DNA of 64,000 bases from NCBI GenBank assembly GCA_002421805.1, contig DISM01000003.1, forward strand, positions 1-64,000, given 5' to 3'. Positions within the stretch are counted from its first letter, which is position 1, and the number at the start of each line of letters is the position of its first letter. The notes beneath the pieces were generated by a model. It made no database searches. It worked only from the letters and a program-made list of their open reading frames with translations, and was not told where the DNA came from. The DNA is from Candidatus Omnitrophica bacterium UBA6210 (lineage in GTDB: Bacteria; Omnitrophota; Gorgyraeia; Velamenicoccales; Velamenicoccaceae). Positions 34,592-42,536 of the stretch are shown one piece after another. A program made the translations under genes and the position numbers.

Positions 34592-36758
34592 GCTTGATAG
34601 GAAGACTAACAGTAAAACACGTCCCAGACCGATAAACAGAATCTATTTTAAGCTGACCACTGTGAGAAGCGATAATTTTTTCAATAACATATAAACCAAG
34701 ACCCGTCCCCTTTCGTGAAGTTGCCTTTGTAGTAAAGAAAGGCGTGTAAAGTTTTTTCACATCTTCAGTCTTAATGCCTATGCCATTATCTTGAACATTC
34801 ACATGTATGCAGGTTTGATCTGACATAGCTGAAATCTCGATTCTTCCTCGGTATCCTTCTTCATTTAAATATATCTGCCGTTCTTTTATGGCATCATAGG
34901 CATTATCTATTAGATTAAAGAAAACTTCCTGCAATTGAACAATATTAGCATTGAGACACGGAAGATTTGATGGAATGTCTCTAACGAGGTCAATTTCCCT
35001 AAGCTTAATCTTATAGCTCACCATCTCTACCGCACCCTCCAAAACATCCTTAAAAGAAACTCTTTCAAATCCTCCTTGGCCAGGACGGGAGTATTTAAGC
35101 AATCCTTTCACTACCTCGCCCCCCTGCAGAACATTCGCCTGAATACGTTCTAGTGAATTCTTAAGATCGTTGAATATCTGCTTTATCTCTTCGCTGCACT
35201 GAGAGCAATCATAAGTTTTTATAACGTCCAAGGAGTCGCCAGCAATCAGAGAAAGAGCATGGAACCTATTATTAATCTGATGCGACAGGCCGTCTGCCAT
35301 GGTGCCGATTGTCGCCATCTTCTCGGCTTGAAAAAGTGACTCCTGCGTCTTCCTAATTTCCTCATAGAACTGCGCATTTTCAATAGCCAGAGCAGCTTGG
35401 TTGGCCAAAACAGAAAATACCGCCAAATCATCCTGTGAATACATCTTTCCCGAACGCTTCTCACCCAAAACAAGTATTCCAATAAGGCGATCCTCCACAA
35501 AACTCGGAACAATCAAAGCAGCATTCAACTGAGTCAACTGTTCAACCAAACTTAACAAGATGGTATTCTGCGATCCCTCTTTCAACCTTATAATAAACTC
35601 TTCAGTCACTAGCGGCTCTTTATCCTTGTTCAGCTGCCAAATCAAAGGAGAACCCACGTCGATGGCTTTTGTAGCAATACTGACCCCCCTTGCCGCTCTC
35701 ATGGCTTTCAAGACGTAAAATGAGCCCTCCTCGTTCAATAAGTAGATTATTGAATGTTTGATTCTGACAATTTTTGTTATGACATAAACGATAAGCTTTA
35801 ATAATAAATCGAGATTTCTGATTCTAATCATACCTGAAGAAGCACCCCTCAAAATGTTCTGGTAATTTTTTTGTTCTCTAAGCAATCTGTTTTCAGCTTT
35901 ACTATCGAAATATATGTAGAGAAAGGGGCCTAGAGTTGCCAAAGTAGTAGAAAAAAGAAAAGGCACAATCCACCAAGATGAGCCAAAGAGAACGACTAAT
36001 TCATTCTGCCAAAAATAAATAATTAACAAAGGTGTTCCCAAAATTAAAGAATATGTTGCCACAAAAATACCTGAGCGCGTTGCTATAAGTCTAACATCCA
36101 TAAGTCGATATCGGATGATGCCGTAAAGAATAGGAACATTACAAAATGCAAAAAGATAATTTATATATGGTGAAGTTGACAGGTTGTAAGCAGGAAGAAA
36201 ATTGCATGATCCTAATACAAAACCTATACCAGATCCGATTAATACATATTTAAGTTGTTGCCTTTTAATCCCTGTGACACGATAAAGCTTATTAAACATA
36301 AGAATGAAAGCATAGATTACAGTTAAACCAAAAAAGACCATGAAGAAACTATATAAAATACCGGGTGAAGTGTAATAACCAAAATATGGCCTCAGCACCA
36401 CGTCTTTTATAAATAAATCAGAAAACGGTGGCGAGAGAAATAGAACAAAACAAAAACCTATGCCATAAACAAACGGTAGAATTTTGGTTTTTTGCTCTAA
36501 CAAAAGCACGGTGGCATGGAAAAAACAAATTGGAATGAAAATTATTCCTAGAAACATTAATCTATTCCAAAATAAAGCCCAATGAGGAATTATAATGGTC
36601 GATTCTATAAATTGTGAAAAACACCAAAGCGAAATACTAAATTCGAATAAAGCCCACATGATATTTAACAAACTACGTCGATTTTTCAAATATACCAACA
36701 ATCCCAAAATAAATGTACTAACACTTGCGATTAAGCAAGAAAATGCATAATGGTTCAT
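34572..36758 (-). CDS. Membrane histidine kinase with GAF domain
   Basis: 728 residues: eight or so membrane segments (1-285), a GAF domain (about 305-465, ending VLGEKRSGKMYSQDDLAVFS), a short coiled coil, a HisKA-like domain with the divergent H-box MADGLSHQINNRFHALSLIA, N-box EVFFNLIDNAYDAI and G2 motif GTGLGLYVIEKIIASHSG. The H-box reads HQINN rather than HEIRNP, as in GAF-kinases of several deep lineages. The ATG overlaps the stop of the acyl-ACP-reductase-like gene by 4 bp, tying it to the lipid operon. No receiver gene is adjacent on this strand. Confidence 0.9.
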   Translation of the reverse strand: MNHYAFSCLIASVSTFILGLLVYLKNRRSLLNIMWALFEFSISLWCFSQFIESTIIIPHWALFWNRLMFLGIIFIPICFFHATVLLLEQKTKILPFVYGIGFCFVLFLSPPFSDLFIKDVVLRPYFGYYTSPGILYSFFMVFFGLTVIYAFILMFNKLYRVTGIKRQQLKYVLIGSGIGFVLGSCNFLPAYNLSTSPYINYLFAFCNVPILYGIIRYRLMDVRLIATRSGIFVATYSLILGTPLLIIYFWQNELVVLFGSSWWIVPFLFSTTLATLGPFLYIYFDSKAENRLLREQKNYQNILRGASSGMIRIRNLDLLLKLIVYVITKIVRIKHSIIYLLNEEGSFYVLKAMRAARGVSIATKAIDVGSPLIWQLNKDKEPLVTEEFIIRLKEGSQNTILLSLVEQLTQLNAALIVPSFVEDRLIGILVLGEKRSGKMYSQDDLAVFSVLANQAALAIENAQFYEEIRKTQESLFQAEKMATIGTMADGLSHQINNRFHALSLIAGDSLDVIKTYDCSQCSEEIKQIFNDLKNSLERIQANVLQGGEVVKGLLKYSRPGQGGFERVSFKDVLEGAVEMVSYKIKLREIDLVRDIPSNLPCLNANIVQLQEVFFNLIDNAYDAIKERQIYLNEEGYRGRIEISAMSDQTCIHVNVQDNGIGIKTEDVKKLYTPFFTTKATSRKGTGLGLYVIEKIIASHSGQLKIDSVYRSGTCFTVSLPIKPTLAAA

Positions 36759-37852
36759 TTTGCATCTCCTAAAAGGTAACCGGCGAGATTACGGAAAGCA
36801 GCAGCATCAAGACCTATTTTTGAACCGACCTCATCCATCTCAATCATATTGTTCTCATCAACCTTTCCCAAGGCATAATGATTTCTCACTCCCAGCCAAG
36901 AAAGGATAAGTGCTTCTGCAAGACAACCATGGACCTCTTCTTTCCCTAGCCCAAAATTAAAATGTAAATCCACCCCAGGGACCTTTGCAATAGCCGAAGA
37001 AACGACTAACACATCTGGCCTTGCAAGAATAGTTTCTTTTGATACATTAGGCGGATAGGCACCATCGATAACTAAAGCATTTTTTTTCAAAAATTCTTTT
37101 CTTATGATTCCCTTCACTGCATTTGTAACAACTATGATGGCATCAGCTTCTTTTATAGACTCAATCTTCTCAGACAACACTAGCTTAGTCTTAATATTGC
37201 TCTGGTTACCAAAAATGTTTCTTATCTCTTTGAGTTGAATATCAATCAATAAAAGCTTGTTCACATTATTAATTAAAGCTTTAGCACATCCTGATCCAAC
37301 GGAACCTCCAGCTCCCACTACTGCAACAGTAACATCAGATAATTTAATTCCTTTAAGAGATAAAGCTCTTTTAAGGTTCTTAATGGCAATAACGGCAGAG
37401 TAGGTATTTCCAGTTGTAATGCCAAGCTTGGTCTTCCCCAAAAGATCGAGACCATCACGTACAGCTATTGAAGTAAAAGCTCCCAAGCTAACAATTTTAC
37501 AGCCAGCTTTTTCGGCAAGCTGAATCCCTTGCAATATTCTATGAGCAGCAAAACTTCTATTTTCCATGATTTGGGCCGCAGTAAGAAAACATAAGATTGA
37601 AATTCCGCGAAGCTTTTTATTATTTTTATCTCTAAAACCAGTAATCTGAGAAACAATTAATGGAGGCATATGCCTAAATATAAAACTTTTAAACGGAACA
37701 AAAAAAATATTATCTGGAATAACTTCAAAATTTGGTAAATTTGCCATAAAAGCAAAATCGCCACTAAAAATGAACTTTTGACTCACACCCTTAGGGATGA
37801 TTGAAAACAAAAAATTTAAAATAAGTTGCTTGATAAATTTAAAGGTATTCAT
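36755..37852 (-). CDS. Acyl-ACP reductase-like protein (AAR family, Rossmann fold)
   Basis: 365 residues from the ATG at 37852, overlapping the ketosynthase by 14 bp. Resembles the aldehyde-forming acyl-ACP reductases of cyanobacteria: GCKIVSLGAFTSIAVRDG, GITTGNTYSAVIAIKNL, the Rossmann motif VAVVGAGGSVGSGCAKAL, and LVIDGAYPPNVS. A Cys in VHGCLAEALILSW (about residue 310) lies where the catalytic Cys of the cyanobacterial enzyme is expected. It would reduce a fatty or polyketide acyl-ACP to an aldehyde, releasing the product of this operon. Some family members are only shikimate-dehydrogenase-like, so the activity is inferred. Confidence 0.75.
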   Translation of the reverse strand: MNTFKFIKQLILNFLFSIIPKGVSQKFIFSGDFAFMANLPNFEVIPDNIFFVPFKSFIFRHMPPLIVSQITGFRDKNNKKLRGISILCFLTAAQIMENRSFAAHRILQGIQLAEKAGCKIVSLGAFTSIAVRDGLDLLGKTKLGITTGNTYSAVIAIKNLKRALSLKGIKLSDVTVAVVGAGGSVGSGCAKALINNVNKLLLIDIQLKEIRNIFGNQSNIKTKLVLSEKIESIKEADAIIVVTNAVKGIIRKEFLKKNALVIDGAYPPNVSKETILARPDVLVVSSAIAKVPGVDLHFNFGLGKEEVHGCLAEALILSWLGVRNHYALGKVDENNMIEMDEVGSKIGLDAAAFRNLAGYLLGDAK

Positions 37853-39074
37853 TCTTAAAAAGAATTGAACAATTATTACCGCCAAAAGCACATGAATTAT
37901 TTAACGCGATTTCGAGTTTATGCCTTATTGCTACGTTAGGAACACAAAAAATAGCGCAATCTTCATCCGATGTCTCAAAGTTAATTGTTGGAGGGAGAAC
38001 CTGATCTCTTATAGAAAGACAACAAACAATTGATTCAACAGCAGAAGCTGCGCCCATCGTATGGCCAAGTATGGATTTTATAGAACTACATGGAATGGAT
38101 TTTAATCTCTCCCCAAAAACTCTCTTCAGGGCGGCACACTCAACTTTATCATTTTGAGGTGTCCCTGTGCCGTGGGCGCTTATATAGTCAATTTGTTCTT
38201 TAGAAACTTCGGAATTTTTTAATGCCTTCTTCATACAACTAGCAATTCCTTCCTCGGATGGCTGAGTCATATGATGGGCGTCGCAACTTAAGCCATATCC
38301 GAGTATTTCAGCATAGATTTTCGCGCCCCGGTCCTGGGCATGCTCAAACGATTCCAAAAGCAAAACGCCCGCCCCCTCCCCCAACATCATGCCTTTCCTG
38401 TTTTTATCGAAAGGCTGACATTTTTCGGGAGCCATGGCCAATAGACGATTAAATCCCGTGAAGGCAACTCTTGAAAATGCATCGACGCCACCACAGAGGA
38501 ATATTTCCCCGCCTCCCTGACGAATCAGGTCAAAACCATATCCTATTGCATAATTAGCCGAAGAACATGCTGTCGGCATAACCGCATTAAAACCATCAAA
38601 AGAAAAATGCGTAGCGACATTTACGGAAAGATTATTGGATGTGTAACGAGAGATTAATTTCTCGACTAGTTCAGATTGGCCTTTCTTAACCCATACCTTA
38701 TCGAGCTTTTCCAAAATTTGAGCCTCTCCCATTGTTGTCCCAAGCAAAACGCCGGTCTTCTCAATCCGGCGTTCTTTTAGACCCGCATCTTCCAAGGCCA
38801 ACTTCGTTGCTGCAATGACCATCTGGGAGGCGCGTCCCAAATGTTTGATTTTTCGCTTATCAATAAAATGTTCGGGACGGAAATTTTTAACTTCTCCGCC
38901 TTTGTGGATAGGATAATCGGAGGTATCAAAAGCCTCAATGTCAGAGATACCCGGCTTGCCGGCAATAAGGTTCTTCCAAAATTCCGCAACACCGATGCCA
39001 ATAGAAGACACAACACCCAACCCCGTAACAACAACGCGGCGTTTAATATTTCTGGCTTTAGGGGGAGGCTTCAT
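37839..39074 (-). CDS. fabF: Beta-ketoacyl-ACP synthase (KAS II type, catalytically complete)
   Basis: 411 residues. The catalytic triad is intact: Cys in VMPTACSSANYAIGYG, first His in ISAHGTGTPQNDKVE, second His in SILGHTMGAASAVES. Condenses malonyl-ACP with an acyl chain. Its start overlaps the dehydratase stop by 4 bp. It pairs with the triad-less homologue at the head of the operon, as KS-alpha with KS-beta in type II polyketide synthases. Housekeeping FabF is possible, but the operon partners argue for a special lipid or polyketide. Confidence 0.9.
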   Translation of the reverse strand: MKPPPKARNIKRRVVVTGLGVVSSIGIGVAEFWKNLIAGKPGISDIEAFDTSDYPIHKGGEVKNFRPEHFIDKRKIKHLGRASQMVIAATKLALEDAGLKERRIEKTGVLLGTTMGEAQILEKLDKVWVKKGQSELVEKLISRYTSNNLSVNVATHFSFDGFNAVMPTACSSANYAIGYGFDLIRQGGGEIFLCGGVDAFSRVAFTGFNRLLAMAPEKCQPFDKNRKGMMLGEGAGVLLLESFEHAQDRGAKIYAEILGYGLSCDAHHMTQPSEEGIASCMKKALKNSEVSKEQIDYISAHGTGTPQNDKVECAALKRVFGERLKSIPCSSIKSILGHTMGAASAVESIVCCLSIRDQVLPPTINFETSDEDCAIFCVPNVAIRHKLEIALNNSCAFGGNNCSILFKNEYL

Positions 39075-39508
39075 GCGGATTTGGCATCCTGGGAACCAAA
39101 GGCGATTTCCGCTTCGGCGACCTTATGCTCCTCTATCATAACGACTGCTTTAAAAATCCCCATTTTTGACATCATCTTTATGGGTTCAACCGTGATCACC
39201 ATTTGGTCGCCAGGGATGACGGGCTTTGAAAAGCGGCTTTTGACAGAAACAAGAAAAAGCACCTTGTCATTGGGGAATATCTGCTTGTAAAGAATAATAC
39301 CTGTCTGGGCCATAGCCTCGATGATAAGAACGCCCGGCATAATAGGCTGCCCGGGAAAATGGCCCTTGAAGAACTGTTCGCTGGCTGTCACGTTCTTGAT
39401 GGCAACAACCTTCTCAGGCGAAGCCTCCATGACCCGGTCAATCATTAAAAATGGGAATCGTTGAGGGATAAGTTTTTTGATATCTTCAGACCCAAAAGAA
39501 TTTTTCAT
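39071..39508 (-). CDS. fabZ: 3-hydroxyacyl-ACP dehydratase (FabZ)
   Basis: 145 residues from the ATG at 39508, with AAGGAG 4 bases upstream. FabZ hot-dog marks: LIPQRFPFLMIDRV at the N-terminus, the catalytic His motif FFKGHFPGQPIMPGVLIIEA with the following Glu, and the SVKSRFSKPVIPGD strand. Removes water from 3-hydroxyacyl-ACP after the ketoreductase step. Fourth gene of the operon, 32 bp after the ACP gene. Confidence 0.93.
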   Translation of the reverse strand: MKNSFGSEDIKKLIPQRFPFLMIDRVMEASPEKVVAIKNVTASEQFFKGHFPGQPIMPGVLIIEAMAQTGIILYKQIFPNDKVLFLVSVKSRFSKPVIPGDQMVITVEPIKMMSKMGIFKAVVMIEEHKVAEAEIAFGSQDAKSA

Positions 39509-39540
39509 TGTCTCCTTGCGTTCTTTAGGCACTGGCCCGC

Positions 39541-39789
39541 CTATTTATTCTTTTTTTTCGCCGCCATAACCATCTGGACGATCTTATTGACAGTAGTCAT
39601 CTCCTTGAGCTTCTCTTCAGGAACCGCGATGCGGTATTTCTTTTCAAGAGCCGCCAGGATCTCAAGCGCCATCATAGAATCAGCGCCCACATCCTGGATC
39701 AAATGCGCATCGAGTGGAATTTCGCCCTTGTTTTTCTCAATCACTGTCGCGACGATCTCCAAGACTTCTTCCTGAACGCTGCGCGCCAT
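39541..39789 (-). CDS. acpP: Acyl carrier protein
   Basis: 82 residues, acidic helical bundle. The phosphopantetheine attachment Ser is in DVGADSMMALEILAALE. The usual Leu after Asp-Ser is Met here, and the C-terminal end is Lys-rich (AAKKKNK), both uncommon for a housekeeping ACP. It lies between ketoreductase and dehydratase genes and should carry the intermediates of this operon. Confidence 0.93.
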   Translation of the reverse strand: MARSVQEEVLEIVATVIEKNKGEIPLDAHLIQDVGADSMMALEILAALEKKYRIAVPEEKLKEMTTVNKIVQMVMAAKKKNK

Positions 39790-39817
39790 CCGTCAGTCCC
39801 TCCTATTCACCTAGTTG

Positions 39818-40579
39818 TCAATTGCTCGTATGCAGACCGCCATCGACCTTGATGACTTGGCCCGTGATGTAATTGGACTGCTCGCTTAAGAGAAATAAAA
39901 CGGCCTTGGCTATGTCTTGCGGATGGCCGAACCGGCCCAAAGGGACGGCGCGGCGGAATTTATCCTTGAGCTCCTCCTTGAGGACACCCAGCATGTCCGT
40001 CTCAATAAAGCCGGGTGCCACGCAATTGACGCGGATATTGTAGGGCGCGACCTCCTGGGCCAGGGCGCGGGTCAAACCGATAATGCCCGCCTTGGATGCC
40101 GAATAGTTCACCTGCCGCGCAATGCCGGAAATCCCGCTGATAGATGAGATATTGACGATATTGCCCTTCTTTTGCTTGAGAAACGTCACAATGCACGAAC
40201 GCGCCATATTGAAACAGCCGGTGAGATTGACATCGACGACTTCCTTCCAGTCCTCTTTTTCCATCGTCATAAAGGCCTTATCGCGCGTGATGCCGGCATT
40301 GCTGACAAGAAAATCCAGACCTCCGAAATATGCCTTGACCTGCTCCACAAAATCCCGGCAAGTATCATAATCGCGCACGTCGCCCTTGAAACTCAGGGCC
40401 TCGGAACCAGCGTCCGCGACTTCCTGGAGCAGTTTTTTTGCTTCAGAATCGCTTTTGACGTATGTGAAGGCGACTTTGGCGCCTGCGGCGACAAGCTCCC
40501 TGACGATTGCCCGGCCGATACCCCTGCTGCCGCCAGAAACGATGCCAATCCGGTCTTTGAGCAACGAATCATTCTTCAT
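39818..40579 (-). CDS. fabG: 3-oxoacyl-ACP reductase (FabG, SDR family)
   Basis: 253 residues from the ATG at 40579, overlapping the preceding gene by 11 bp; the longer frame from 40639 is not conserved. NADP(H)-binding GGSRGIGRAIVREL, NAG motif SNAGITRDKAFM, and the Ser-Tyr-Lys active site (SSISGI, then NYSASKAG). The C-terminal end matches FabG (VIKVDGGLHTSN). Reduces 3-oxoacyl-ACP. Confidence 0.92.
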   Translation of the reverse strand: MKNDSLLKDRIGIVSGGSRGIGRAIVRELVAAGAKVAFTYVKSDSEAKKLLQEVADAGSEALSFKGDVRDYDTCRDFVEQVKAYFGGLDFLVSNAGITRDKAFMTMEKEDWKEVVDVNLTGCFNMARSCIVTFLKQKKGNIVNISSISGISGIARQVNYSASKAGIIGLTRALAQEVAPYNIRVNCVAPGFIETDMLGVLKEELKDKFRRAVPLGRFGHPQDIAKAVLFLLSEQSNYITGQVIKVDGGLHTSN

Positions 40580-41807
40580 ATTTTGACAGGACAACTGCCG
40601 TGTTGACTCCGCTGGGCCCGAAACAACTGACGAGGACATGGTTAATGTCCGCTTTTTGCGATACGCCGGCCTTGCAATTGAGACCGCAGTCCGGGTCTCT
40701 CTCCTTGAAATTCACCGTCGGAGGAATAAATCCCTGCTCGATGCTTCCCGATGCCGCCGCCAATTGCATGGCGCCGGAAGCGCTGAACGTCTCGCCCACC
40801 ATGGACTTGATCGCGCTCACCGGCGTCTTTTGGGCCGCCGAACCGAAGACCTCCTGAATAGCCTCCGCTTCGATCCGGTCTGCTTCGCGCGTGGAATTCG
40901 CATTAGCGCTGATGCAGTCGATATCTTTGACATCCAGATCGGCGTCTACCAATGCCTCTTTCAAGGCCTTGCGGATGCCTGTGCCCAGCCGGTGATATTT
41001 ATTGATGCGGTAAGGAACGAATTCATAGCCCAGGGAAGAAACCTTGGCATAAATGTGTGCGCCTCGGGCCCTGGCGCTCTCCAGGTCCTCAATAAGTAAC
41101 ATCACTGCGCCCTCTCCGAACACAATCCCGTTACGCCTGCGGTCAAAAGGACAATTCAGTTCCCGATCGTCATCTTTGGACCCCGAAAGGAACTGGAGCT
41201 TATAAAAACCGAGATACGTCTGCAGGCAAAGCTCTTCGACCCCTCCCACCAAAACCGCCCTGGCGCGGCCCAGCCGGATGAAATCACAGGCGTACTTTAA
41301 GGCATCCATACTGGATGTAAATCCCGTGGAAATCGTCGTATTAAAACCCTTAATGCCGAAACGGATCGATATCTGGCTTGCCGGGGAATTGATGACGGTA
41401 TTGGGAAAAAGCGCCGGGTTGACATATCGCGGCCCCTCGACAAGGGCGGTCTTATCGAATTCACTGATGCTCCAGACGCTCCCCAAGGTCGTTCCCAAGA
41501 CGACGCCTGTCTCATCCGCGTTGTCCTCTGTGACCGTAAAATGCCCGTCGTCCAAGGCAAGCTTGGCCGCTACATTCACAAGTTTTGTCGAACGGTCAAG
41601 GAGGCGAAGCCCCTTGTCCCCCAGATAAAGCTTCGCATCGAAATCTTTGATCTCTCCAGCCTGCTTGGACTTCATAGAACCTGTATCAAAAAGGCTCACG
41701 GGCTTGATGCCGCTGGCCCCCTTCTGAAGGGCGTTCCAGAAAGCTTCCTTTCCTATGCCGTTCGAAGCAACGACACCAATGCCTGTAATGACGATCTCAT
41801 TTTTCAT
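40569..41807 (-). CDS. Ketosynthase-like chain-length-factor protein (KS-beta), triad lost
   Basis: 412 residues with the whole thiolase fold of KAS II (MKNEIVITGIGVVASNGIG at the start) but none of the three catalytic residues: the Cys position reads TTISTGFTSSMDAL, the first His site SANANSTREADRIE, and the second KSMVGETFSASGAM. This is the pattern of KS-beta/chain-length factors, which dimerise with an active KS to set chain length. The active partner would be the KAS at 37.8-39.1 kb. First gene of the operon. Confidence 0.8.
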   Translation of the reverse strand: MKNEIVITGIGVVASNGIGKEAFWNALQKGASGIKPVSLFDTGSMKSKQAGEIKDFDAKLYLGDKGLRLLDRSTKLVNVAAKLALDDGHFTVTEDNADETGVVLGTTLGSVWSISEFDKTALVEGPRYVNPALFPNTVINSPASQISIRFGIKGFNTTISTGFTSSMDALKYACDFIRLGRARAVLVGGVEELCLQTYLGFYKLQFLSGSKDDDRELNCPFDRRRNGIVFGEGAVMLLIEDLESARARGAHIYAKVSSLGYEFVPYRINKYHRLGTGIRKALKEALVDADLDVKDIDCISANANSTREADRIEAEAIQEVFGSAAQKTPVSAIKSMVGETFSASGAMQLAAASGSIEQGFIPPTVNFKERDPDCGLNCKAGVSQKADINHVLVSCFGPSGVNTAVVLSKYEE

Positions 41808-41838
41808 AATGCCTTCATCTCTCCCAAAACAAAAGTAG

Positions 41839-42066
41839 TCAACAAAAAACCCCTTTTTTCAAAGGGGCCTTAGTTGATCGTCTATTTTTTCCGCTTCCCT
41901 CTCTCGTGCGTATCCACTCGTCGAGGGCTTCTTTTCTGAATCTCCATCCATGGCCGATCTTGAACGCCGGCAGGACGCCTTGCCGCGCAAGCTTATGCAC
42001 CGTAAAGATGTGCAGGTGCAGGTAATCCGCGACTTCCTTGGCCTCCAAGATCTCCTTATGAACCAT
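41839..42066 (-). CDS. Excisionase-type (MerR-like) helix-turn-helix protein
   Basis: 75 residues from the ATG at 42066, with GAGGAGGGG upstream. HTH_17/excisionase pattern: LEAKEVADYLHLHIFTVHKL and PAFKIGHGWRFRKEALDEWI. The last dozen residues are encoded inside the transcription terminator. It precedes the lipid operon, and an 8-bp inverted repeat flanks its promoter, so it may regulate itself or the operon. Stand-alone proteins of this type usually bind DNA as small regulators. Confidence 0.82.
   Translation of the reverse strand: MVHKEILEAKEVADYLHLHIFTVHKLARQGVLPAFKIGHGWRFRKEALDEWIRTREGSGKNRRSTKAPLKKGVFC
41843..41867 (-). terminator. Terminator overlapping the end of the HTH gene
   Basis: On the minus strand the hairpin CCCCTTT-GAAA-AAAGGGG (41850-41867) is followed by six T. 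It lies within the last codons of the HTH gene; the stop codon (41839-41841) comes after the T-run. Read-through or attenuation between this gene and the lipid operon is possible. Confidence 0.8.
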
Positions 42067-42117
42067 GCCCCTCCTCTGTGCCTGACTAACACAACCAAAC
42101 ACAATGGAATATAATTT

Positions 42118-42146
42118 AAAATACTCCAAATGCGCGCGTTAGTCAA
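42118..42146 (-). promoter_or_regulatory. Probable promoter of the HTH gene with inverted repeat
   Basis: TTGACT (42141-42146), 17 bp, TATTTT (42118-42123) on the minus strand. TGACTAAC (42083-42090) and GTTAGTCA (42138-42145) form an 8-bp inverted repeat, one arm over the -35 box and one downstream of the start region. Confidence 0.55.
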
Positions 42147-42194
42147 CACAAAACAGGGAAATTCGACGGGCATCCTTTTGCGAGACAAGATGAT

Positions 42195-42233
42195 AAAAAA
42201 TAAGGCCCTGCCTGATGTTCTTCCTGGCAGGGC
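42195..42233 (-). terminator. Terminator after the lipoyl-domain gene
   Basis: Stem GCCCTGCC at 42205-42212 with GGCAGGGC at 42226-42233, followed on the minus strand by CTTATTTTTTA. Marks the end of the central-metabolism operon. Confidence 0.8.
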
Positions 42234-42260
42234 GGATATCCGCAGTAAACCGTCAAAGCA

Positions 42261-42536
42261 CTAGGCGCCTTCCGCCTCTTCTTCTCCTGGTTCTGCCACC
42301 GTATCTTCTTCGATCACGGCCAGCACAGAACCGATCTCCACCACATCGCCCTCGTGGGCCGCGATTTGCCTGACGCTTCCCGAGCAGGGCGCGGGAACAT
42401 TAAAGGTCGCCTTGTCTGTCGATATCTCGACTAACTCGCTGCCTTCCGTAACCGTCGCACCTTCTTCCACATACCAATATGAAATAGTGGCTTTGGCAAT
42501 ACCTTCACCCAATTCCGGCAAATATACTTTTACCAT
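42261..42536 (-). CDS. Free-standing lipoyl domain protein
   Basis: 91 residues forming one biotinyl/lipoyl domain of 2-oxoacid dehydrogenase E2 type: LPELGEGIAKATISYWYVEE at the N-terminus and the lipoylation Lys in VEISTDKATFNVPAP, then an acidic tail. There is no E2 catalytic or binding domain after it. Its start overlaps lipB by 7 bp, and a dihydrolipoamide dehydrogenase is the next gene upstream, so the three probably form a lipoate-dependent unit. It is not GcvH-like in sequence. The partner enzyme is not in the window. Confidence 0.85.
   Translation of the reverse strand: MVKVYLPELGEGIAKATISYWYVEEGATVTEGSELVEISTDKATFNVPAPCSGSVRQIAAHEGDVVEIGSVLAVIEEDTVAEPGEEEAEGA

Noticed and set aside
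41808..41842. TTGACT at 41837-41842 as promoter of the lipid operon
   Set aside because: The matching -10 position (GATGAA) is poor and only seven bases from the start codon, leaving no leader.
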